Source: Pseudochelatococcus contaminans
Lineage (GTDB): Bacteria > Pseudomonadota > Alphaproteobacteria > Rhizobiales > Beijerinckiaceae
Assembly: GCF_014195635.1 (NCBI RefSeq)
Contig: NZ_JACICC010000005.1
Location: 270,216-334,215, forward strand
DNA length: 64,000 nt
Direction: 5' to 3'
Shown: positions 58,105 to 64,000 of the stretch, one piece after another
Layout: each line of letters starts with the position of its first letter
How positions within the stretch are numbered: the first letter of the stretch is position 1
Notes under the pieces: generated by a model
What the model was told of the DNA's origin: nothing
Databases searched by the model: none
The model's input: only the letters and a program-made list of their open reading frames with translations
Position numbers and translations under genes: made by a program

Positions 58105-60174
58105 TCATAGCCCCATTCCTCGCTGCCGCCCCAGCTGCCACGATACCGATCCGCCCTGCACCATGCCTGCGACCTCGCGGCCGAGCTGCCGGTCGATAAC
58201 AGGCCGCCATGGGACAAGGGTGAACTCGTGGCTCTGTTCGACCACGGCGAACTTGCCACTCGATAGATGCACCGCTCCGGTGAACTTGCCGCTGATCTTC
58301 TCGCCATCCGCCGCCGCCCGGAACGGAAGCGCCTTGCTCTCGGCCAGCTCCGTGCCGACGCGGGCAACTTCGCGCTCGCGCAGAGTGGCGAGAAGGCTGC
58401 GCCGGTAGAAAATGCGGCCGTCCCGTGCTCGGGTAGCGTCGCCCTGTTCGATATGATGTTCGCGGCGCTTGTCCATCGCCTCGCGCACCTGCTGACCGAA
58501 ACCGGCCGGAGCGAGATCCGATGCGTCAGGCGTCACCAGCCTCCGGTCGAGCCAGGTCGCGCCATCAGAACCGATCTGGCTTTCCAGATTGAAGGTCGAG
58601 ATGACGCGGATACTGGCCTGCCGGTTGCGGCCGGCGTCGTAGGTGGCGGCACGACTCTCGAAATCCTCGGGGATGCGCCATCGATCGGCGTCGATCCGCT
58701 CGACGATCCCGGCGCGGCGAAGCGCCTCCAGTCGCCGGACATGAGCATCGACGAACCCGTCATAGTCGCCACCCGGAACGCGGCCGTCGAATTTGGCCTG
58801 TTCCAGATGGCGGCTCGGCCGATAGGTGCCGTCCTCGGCGATGGCCGCTATCGCGCGGTCGGACGGACGGCTTGCGGTGTCGGCCTGGCCGATCTCGATA
58901 ACGCTGCCGATCCGGGCATCCTCGACGCGGGCCGGGTCGATGCCCGGAACATGATGTGTCCGGCCGTCGATGCCGTCCACCACGACGGTCAGGTTCTCGC
59001 CCATCTCGTCGGTGAGATATTTGTCCACGACCCGGCCGACGATGGGCGTTTCGGGCGCGGCATCATGAAGCTGGAAGGTCATCGGATCGCGCTCCAGGCC
59101 ATCGGCCTTCAGCGCCTTGTGCATGTTGCGGATGATGTCGCCGCGCTCGCCCATCTCGCGCAAGGTCGGCTCCATCCGGTCGCTCAACTCCCAGACGCCC
59201 GGCGCGTGTTCGGTCGCCAGCCCCATCTTCTCCAGCTTGGCAAGACGGCGCAGGCGCAGCGTGCGATTGAACTGGCGGCGCGGATCGTCGGGCTCATGGC
59301 GCAGATCGAGGAATTTTTCGTCGGCTTCTTCGGTCATCGCCCGGTCGATGCGGGTGAAGCGGTCCTGATCGACCTCGGCCGACAGTTTTCGGGTCTGCTC
59401 GATCTCGGTGACGGGACCAAGCTCCAGCGTGGTCAGCTCGCTCGCCCGCTCGCGGAGTCCGTTGGCGAGATAGTCGCCGTTGATGACGAGGTTCTCGCCG
59501 AGATCGTCCTTCCCCCGGACGATGACATGCACATGGGGATGACCGGTATTGTAATGGTTGACCGCGACCCAATCGAGTTTCGTGCCGAGGTCGCCTTCGA
59601 TCTGCTTCATCAGATCGCGGGTGTGCTCGGTGAGGTCCGAGAGATCGACAGCATCCTCGGGCGAGACGATGAACCGAAACTGGTGGCGATCGTCCTTGCC
59701 GCGCTCGACGAAGGCATCGCCGTCGGCGCGATCTTCGGTGGCGGAATAGAGCTGGCCGCGTTCGCCATCGCGCGAGGTTCCGTCACGCTGAATGTAGCGA
59801 AGATGGGCGGCGGCCTTGCCGTTCTTGCCGGCCTGCTGGACGTAGCGCGTCTTGACGACGACGCGGCGCATTCCCGGCGCGCTGTGGCGCCAGCCGCCCG
59901 ACAGGGTTCGAGCATTCACGAAGGCCGCACCGCGTCCGCGCTTGACGCCCGGCCCCTTGCTGGCCCGCGAAACCTTCCCGCTCTTTCCGGCCGAACCCGA
60001 AGTGGTGCGTGACGGGGATCGCGATGCCGATGGAGACGATCTGCCAGGGATGTTGCTATGCTGGCGCGCGAGCTTCTTGGCCTGGGTGAGAAAGCTCTTG
60101 GCCTTGCCGAGCTTCGGCGCATCCGCTCGGATGCGGCCGGGCTTCGGACGGAAGCGGTTTTCATCATCGGCGCT
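58105..60174 (-). CDS. Relaxase/mobilization nuclease (VirD2-like, DUF3363)
   Basis: The relaxase nicks oriT and leads the DNA strand into the recipient. The 689-residue protein has a basic, low-complexity N-terminus, then the relaxase domain with a histidine cluster in WVAVNHYNTGHPHVHVIVRG and tyrosines near HLRYIQRDGTSRDG. The C-terminal half matches DUF3363. ATG 60174 (start SADDENRF) has GAGGCG upstream. It is the standard relaxase of Tn4371-like elements in alphaproteobacteria. Confidence 0.9.
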   Translation of the reverse strand, partial: SADDENRFRPKPGRIRADAPKLGKAKSFLTQAKKLARQHSNIPGRSSPSASRSPSRTTSGSAGKSGKVSRASKGPGVKRGRGAAFVNARTLSGGWRHSAPGMRRVVVKTRYVQQAGKNGKAAAHLRYIQRDGTSRDGERGQLYSATEDRADGDAFVERGKDDRHQFRFIVSPEDAVDLSDLTEHTRDLMKQIEGDLGTKLDWVAVNHYNTGHPHVHVIVRGKDDLGENLVINGDYLANGLRERASELTTLELGPVTEIEQTRKLSAEVDQDRFTRIDRAMTEEADEKFLDLRHEPDDPRRQFNRTLRLRRLAKLEKMGLATEHAPGVWELSDRMEPTLREMGERGDIIRNMHKALKADGLERDPMTFQLHDAAPETPIVGRVVDKYLTDEMGENLTVVVDGIDGRTHHVPGIDPARVEDARIGSVIEIGQADTASRPSDRAIAAIAEDGTYRPSRHLEQAKFDGRVPGGDYDGFVDAHVRRLEALRRAGIVERIDADRWRIPEDFESRAATYDAGRNRQASIRVISTFNLESQIGSDGATWLDRRLVTPDASDLAPAGFGQQVREAMDKRREHHIEQGDATRARDGRIFYRRSLLATLREREVARVGTELAESKALPFRAAADGEKISGKFTGAVHLSSGKFAVVEQSHEFTLVPWRPVIDRQLGREVAGMVQGGSVSWQLGRQRGMGL

Positions 60175-60501
60175 CATGAGTGCGCCTCTGGCCAAAAAAA
60201 TGCCGAACCCGCCGGAAATCGGCTAAAATGCGGCTGTAGTGCCGGTCAAAACCCCGCAAGGCCAAGGCTTTGCGCGAATCTCCGGCACCACGGGGCGAAA
60301 ACCATGGTGCCAGTCCCGGCTCCCCCAACCAGTGTGCAGACAACAACAAATTCAGAAATCGGGCCAACGTAGTGCCGGTTTCCTTTATCTTGCCCTCCGC
60401 CTTTACTGCCCTTTCCGCCCTTCCTGCCGGGAATCCAGCCAGGCGAAACCCTGCATGACTGGACACCGGAACGTATCGCGCCGAGCGCGGGAACACGCCT
60501 G
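60175..60501. other. Non-coding region upstream of the relaxase gene, possible oriT
   Basis: These 327 bases hold no supported gene. GTAGTGCCGGT occurs at 60236-60246 and 60369-60379, with an inverted CCGGCAC between. TATCTTGC at 60386-60393 on the plus strand is a weaker nic-like sequence. The region should contain the relaxase promoter and may hold oriT. Confidence 0.4.
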
Positions 60502-61218
60502 TCATGGCGCTCCCCCGTCGTCGGCGCGGGCCACAAAAATGCTGCCGGTCGGCTCCGTATCGGCGGCATTGCGCACCGGAACGGGCGCGCGGATGTCACC
60601 GGATTGCACTTCGGATGACGGCGCGGCGGTAGTTCGCATGTCGGTCGAGCGCGTGACGAACAGCGGAGCCGCGCGCCAGTCGGGCGGCGGTGGCGGTTCT
60701 GGCGCGGGTATTTCGCCCCCGGCCGAACTGCCCAGAACTGGCGCAAGCGCAGCGACATAGGCGCGCGTCTCGGCGGGCAAGGCACGGCCTGTCGTGCGAT
60801 GTTCGTCGTAACGGCCAGGACCGGCATTGTAGGCCGCGAGCATCGCGGCGACGTTGCCGTAGCGGTCCCACATTTCGCGCAGATAAGCCGCACCCGCCAT
60901 GATGTTGTCGCGTGGGTCGTAAGGATCGCGGCCGAGGCCATGGCGGACGCGCAGGCCCGCCCAAGTGTCGGGCATGACCTGCATCAATCCCATCGCTCCG
61001 GCCGACGAGATTGCGCGCACGTCGCCCGCGCTCTCGGCGCGGAGCACTGCGCGAATCCAGTGTTCGGGAATACCGAAACGTTGCGAGGCTTCGGTAATGA
61101 AGCCGGCATAGGGATCGGAGGGATTCGCGCGCGCGACGGGTGCGGCTTGCGCCGATACGGCAACCGGACTGACTCCGACCGCGAGCACGCCAGCCAGCAG
61201 CAGACCGGCATATCGCAC
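60502..61218 (-). CDS. Lytic transglycosylase (SLT domain) of the transfer system
   Basis: The 238-residue protein has a signal peptide (YAGLLLAGVLAVGVSPVAVS) and an SLT domain with catalytic Glu62 in LRAESAGDVRA, followed by SAGAMGLMQVMPDTW and AAYNAGPGRYDEH. It opens the murein for channel assembly, like VirB1. GTG 61218 has AGGAAG 5 bases upstream and gives the signal peptide; a longer frame to 61476 is less likely. A Pro-rich tail follows the domain. Confidence 0.88.
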   Translation of the reverse strand: MRYAGLLLAGVLAVGVSPVAVSAQAAPVARANPSDPYAGFITEASQRFGIPEHWIRAVLRAESAGDVRAISSAGAMGLMQVMPDTWAGLRVRHGLGRDPYDPRDNIMAGAAYLREMWDRYGNVAAMLAAYNAGPGRYDEHRTTGRALPAETRAYVAALAPVLGSSAGGEIPAPEPPPPPDWRAAPLFVTRSTDMRTTAAPSSEVQSGDIRAPVPVRNAADTEPTGSIFVARADDGGAP

Positions 61219-61427
61219 GATCTTCCTGTCTCTGTTCGACCTCCAGCCTGCCAGCGTGCTCGCTGCGGTCAAGGGCAAGGCGCGAGCGCCGGCGAGAGGC
61301 CGCCCCTGACCTTCGCTGTGCGCGCCGGCCGTCCGGTGGCCGAGCGGGACGACAGGATGAGACGGCCTTGCCGCGAACAACGGGATGAGGGTTTTGAACG
61401 CGAGGATGACGCAATAGCGCATGGCTT

Positions 61428-61763
61428 TCAGTCCCGCCCGCCACGCGGCTTCGGGCGGTTCCAGTGCAGTGACCACGCCGTCTTGTCGTTGCTGTTCTGG
61501 AAGAGGTTGGCGCGGATCGGCTGCGGCAAGGCGGGATCGTCGATCACCAGCGAAATGTAATCGCCGGCTTTTTCGCCGACCTCCTTCCAGCCCGCTCCGA
61601 CCTCGGGGCCATCTTCGGCCCCATGAAGGACGCGATAGGCGGGCGCGTTGTCCGCATCCGATGGTTCGGCGGGAACAATGGTCAGTTCACGGTAAAGGGT
61701 GAGCGTATGAACACGGCCGACGAAGGTTTCATTTTCGGCGGTGAATTGACCGATCTGTGGCAT
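61428..61763 (-). CDS. DUF736 protein
   Basis: The 111-residue protein starts PQIGQFTAENETFVGRVHTL and matches DUF736, a small family nearly always found in ICEs and plasmids of proteobacteria between the transglycosylase and traF genes. Function is unknown. ATG 61763 is preferred to an upstream alternative. Confidence 0.85.
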   Translation of the reverse strand: MPQIGQFTAENETFVGRVHTLTLYRELTIVPAEPSDADNAPAYRVLHGAEDGPEVGAGWKEVGEKAGDYISLVIDDPALPQPIRANLFQNSNDKTAWSLHWNRPKPRGGRD

Positions 61764-61798
61764 GACAAGTCTCCAATGGTTGCAGGTTTCAGGGAGGA

Positions 61799-62344
61799 TT
61801 AATGCGTCGGCACGCGCCATTCGTAGCGGCCGTCGCCTTCCTCATCGGTCCAGAGCGGCAGCGCCCGGCCGATGACGGAATCTGCGGGGATGGGTCCGAA
61901 GTAACGGCCGTCCAGGCTGTCGCGGATCTCCCAATTCATGAGGAAGATTTCGCCGTCGCCGATGACGCGGCAGCCCTGCCAGACCGGCAGATCGCGGCCG
62001 ATCCGGTCGCGGTCCAGCGCTTCGCCCATTTCCACGCCATCGACGGTGACGGTGCGGCCAGTGCGGCAAACCCGCTGTCCGGGCAAACCGAGGACGCGCT
62101 TCAGGAGCGGCACGCCGCGCCCGACATAACCGCGCTCGACCATGAAGGCGGCGAGCGGTTCGGGCGGCATGATTGCGACCAGCTCGGGCACTTCGATCCG
62201 CTCGGCGGGTTCGACGGTGTAGAAGCCGATGGGCGCGCTGGCCGTGGCGTTCCAGATCAGTTTCGTAGGCGTCGGGATGAACGCGGCGATGGCGACGCCC
62301 ATCGCCGCAAAATACGTCACCATGACGTAGCCGAACCGTGTCAT
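61799..62344 (-). CDS. traF: S26-family peptidase TraF (pilin-processing)
   Basis: The 181-residue protein has an N-terminal membrane segment and the signal-peptidase-type Ser/Lys dyad: Ser37 in TASAPIGFYTV and Lys82 in PLLKRVLGLPGQRV. TraF of IncP-like systems matures the TrbC pilin. Its start overlaps the DUF2840 stop (ATGA). Confidence 0.9.
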   Translation of the reverse strand: MTRFGYVMVTYFAAMGVAIAAFIPTPTKLIWNATASAPIGFYTVEPAERIEVPELVAIMPPEPLAAFMVERGYVGRGVPLLKRVLGLPGQRVCRTGRTVTVDGVEMGEALDRDRIGRDLPVWQGCRVIGDGEIFLMNWEIRDSLDGRYFGPIPADSVIGRALPLWTDEEGDGRYEWRVPTH

Positions 62345-62859
62345 GGTTCGATCCTCCGGCGATGGAGCCAGGCGGCGTGTCGTTCCGGCGTGTAGTCGCG
62401 CGGCTCCAGACCGGCGGTCAGGCGGTTGTGGACATGCCGCCAGTGATCGGGCGCGGCGTCGGCCGGATCGAGGCCGAGCGCTTCCACCGCGTCGATGGCG
62501 GCCAGCGCGCGCTGCACCTTCGCCCAGCTATCGAGGCGCAACAGGATGTCGCCGCCGGGGCGGACGAAAGGCAGCGTCTGGAACGGCTCGCCGCGGCCGA
62601 TGGCGCGCACGATGTCGATGCGGGAAATCACCGTGCCATGCTCGCCCGCCGCCCAGCGGACGAAGGCGAAGACGCTTTCCGGCGCGAAGCCGACGAGGCT
62701 GCGGCGACGGTCGATGATCTGTTCGTAGCTCTTGCGGCCGAACCGTATCCAGCGCTCGACCTTGCGCTTGTCGAAGGTCAGTTCGACCAATGTGGTGAAA
62801 GGCGCAGGCCCGTCCGGCAGCGGACGGCCGTGCAAGCGGCGGGCCGCGTTGCCGGTCAT
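62341..62859 (-). CDS. DUF2840 protein
   Basis: The 172-residue protein contains ELTFDKRKVERWIRFGRKSY and FVRWAAGEHGTVISRIDIVR, matching DUF2840 from Tn4371-type modules. Function is unknown. ATGA overlaps on both sides place it in the parA-to-traF operon. Confidence 0.82.
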   Translation of the reverse strand: MTGNAARRLHGRPLPDGPAPFTTLVELTFDKRKVERWIRFGRKSYEQIIDRRRSLVGFAPESVFAFVRWAAGEHGTVISRIDIVRAIGRGEPFQTLPFVRPGGDILLRLDSWAKVQRALAAIDAVEALGLDPADAAPDHWRHVHNRLTAGLEPRDYTPERHAAWLHRRRIEP

Positions 62860-63110
62860 ATCGGATCTCCTTCGGTGGATGGAAATTCGCGCGCGAGCAG
62901 GTCGCGCAGCATGTCGGCGACGGTGATGCCGCGCCGGAAAGCCGCGACCTTGATGCGCCCGCGCATCTCGGGCGTGATGTCGATCGTCAGGCGAGCGGTG
63001 AACGCCTCGCCTGTGGTTTTGCCGGTCTGCGGCGTGTCCGAAGCCTTGATCCAGCTCTCGGGATCGCTCGGCCGGGATGCGAAGCGAGGCTTGCCGGGAG
63101 CGCGGGTCAT
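62856..63110 (-). CDS. Small ribbon-helix-helix protein next to parA
   Basis: The 84-residue protein has a disordered N-terminus and a C-terminal RHH-type segment (FTARLTIDITPEMRGRIKVA then FRRGITVADMLRDLL). Its place after parA and ATGA overlaps suggest a ParB-like or regulator partner of ParA; that role is inferred. Confidence 0.75.
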   Translation of the reverse strand: MTRAPGKPRFASRPSDPESWIKASDTPQTGKTTGEAFTARLTIDITPEMRGRIKVAAFRRGITVADMLRDLLAREFPSTEGDPI

Positions 63111-63760
63111 GGCGCGCTCCGCCCGATGCCGAGATGGTCGATCTCCGTGGCAAGCGCGGCGATCTCGCGCGTGGCCCGGCTGTCGGCGTCGATCTCGCTG
63201 GTAAGCCGGCCGGACTGCGCGGCGTCGGCGAAGACGACGCGCTGGCCGATGGTGGCGGCAAGCAAGGGCGGATCGTGGTCGGCCAGCGTCTCGGCCGTCT
63301 CTCGGGCGATGACGGTGCGCGCGCCGCAACGGTTGAGCACGAAACGGGCGACCAGCTCAGGCCTGTAGATGCGCGCTTCCTTGAGAAGCGCCAGCATTTC
63401 GGCCGAGGCCCAACCATCGAAGGGGGATGGCTGCACCGGGATCAACACCAGGTCGGCGGCAAGCAGCGCCGAGCGCATCAGAGCTGCGACGCGCGGCGGC
63501 CCGTCGATGACAACGTGATCGGCGTCGCGGGCCAGCTCCGGCGCTTCCCGGTGCAAGGTGTCGCGGGCCAGGCCGATAGTGCTGAACAGCCTTGGCAGCC
63601 CCTCATGGCTGCGTGTCTGCGACCAGTCGAGCGCGGAGCCTTGTGGATCAGCGTCGATCAGCGTGACGCGCTTTCCCCTTGCGGCCCATTCTCCCGCGAG
63701 GTGCAGCGCCAGCGTGGTTTTGCCGACGCCGCCTTTCTGGTTGAGGAGAGCGACGATCAT
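63107..63760 (-). CDS. parA: ParA-family partition ATPase
   Basis: The 217-residue protein has the deviant Walker A LNQKGGVGKTT (Lys9 and Lys14), LIDADPQGSALDW and the later HVVIDGPPRV. In ICEs it aids maintenance of the excised form or transfer. It overlaps its neighbours on both sides by ATGA. Confidence 0.92.
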   Translation of the reverse strand: MIVALLNQKGGVGKTTLALHLAGEWAARGKRVTLIDADPQGSALDWSQTRSHEGLPRLFSTIGLARDTLHREAPELARDADHVVIDGPPRVAALMRSALLAADLVLIPVQPSPFDGWASAEMLALLKEARIYRPELVARFVLNRCGARTVIARETAETLADHDPPLLAATIGQRVVFADAAQSGRLTSEIDADSRATREIAALATEIDHLGIGRSAP

Positions 63761-64000
63761 GGCTTCCCTCCCGGTTCATCATCGAAGGGGAGGTGAACGG
63801 CGGCTGGGGAGCCGGAAGTATCTATCGAGACTGGCCGGGAAGATGTTCTGCGGCGATTGCACGACGCGCGATTATGGGCGCTGCCTGAAGATGTGCGCGT
63901 GGTTCTGTCGTTTTTCCAGGTTTCGTGAATCGGCGTGAGAGCGGACATGAGTCCGAACAATGGCTTGCGCGCATAGATGTGGTTCCATGTTTGTGAACTG
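63757..64000 (-). CDS. C-terminal part of an unidentified protein upstream of parA
   Basis: The frame is open from the right edge and ends in an ATGA overlap with parA. Visible text includes TWNHIYARKPLFGLMSALTP and a Ser/Arg-rich region ending PFDDEPGGKP. In Tn4371-like elements the gene before parA is usually the RepA-like replication initiator, so this may be its end, but I do not recognise the sequence. It could also be an incidental frame. Confidence 0.35.
   Translation of the reverse strand, partial: SSQTWNHIYARKPLFGLMSALTPIHETWKNDRTTRTSSGSAHNRASCNRRRTSSRPVSIDTSGSPAAVHLPFDDEPGGKP

Noticed and set aside
58267..60012. 581-codon plus-strand frame inside the relaxase gene
   Set aside because: It is antisense to a clear relaxase with histidine motifs.

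Overview
The window reads as a chromosomal segment of an alphaproteobacterium of the order Hyphomicrobiales (Rhizobiales), GC-rich, with a large integrative and conjugative element (ICE) entering at a tRNA-Arg gene near 25.7 kb and running off the right edge. The order-level call rests on gene order (glyA-nrdR-ribD-ribE-ribH-nusB-thiL, ftsE-ftsX-ydcF-plsC, tyrC-hisC-chorismate mutase-metX-metW) and on families such as DUF6163 and DUF2125. I cannot name the genus from sequence alone.

Core chromosome, 1-25.3 kb. First comes the tail of a BMP-type nucleoside/purine ABC transporter operon (binding protein, double ATPase, two permeases). It ends in a short open frame that stops where GC-rich DNA gives way to an AT-rich segment (about 4.1-5.3 kb). 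That segment lies against the 3' end of tRNA-Lys(CTT) and holds a coiled-coil ORF and integrase-arm-like repeats, so it is probably an island remnant. Then follow, on the minus strand, thiL, nusB, ribH, ribE, ribD, nrdR and glyA (riboflavin, one-carbon and dNTP control), an L,D-transpeptidase and a small membrane protein. On the plus strand are hemB, ftsE/ftsX, ydcF-like, plsC and a DUF2125 protein. Aromatic amino acid genes tyrC-hisC and chorismate mutase (minus) and metX-metW (plus) close the core block.

ICE boundary, 25.3-25.7 kb. A degenerate tRNA-Arg(CCG) copy, a cluster of 11-bp spaced repeats and an intact tRNA-Arg(CCG) lie in a row.

ICE cargo, 25.7-45.6 kb. This is a formaldehyde-defence island. 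Detoxification: adhC (glutathione-dependent dehydrogenase), fghA (S-formylglutathione hydrolase), a VOC protein and fdhA (glutathione-independent dehydrogenase). Sensing: frmR with the formaldehyde-sensing Pro2/Cys35 pair. NADH re-oxidation: an NDH-2-like flavoprotein. DNA repair and replication-fork genes: uvrB, rarA and a UvrB-domain-less uvrA. Others: an SDR enzyme, two LysR regulators, DUF3422, DUF488, a DksA-like zinc finger, and an NhaA antiporter fused to a DsbA-like domain. The nhaA gene sits between two imperfect 124-bp direct repeats built from the rarA end and the uvrA start. A 13-bp-arm palindrome precedes adhC, and related boxes precede frmR and rarA, so detoxification and repair may be induced together.

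ICE transfer module, 45.7-64 kb, minus strand. It is of the Tn4371 type: (edge ORF)-parA-RHH-DUF2840-traF-DUF736-transglycosylase-relaxase-traG-RHH-trbB-C-D-E-J-K-L-F-G-I-DUF2274, mostly with ATGA overlaps. Short repeats flank the relaxase gene and a shared 12-bp motif lies upstream of traG and trbB. No integrase is in the window; it is expected beyond the right edge.
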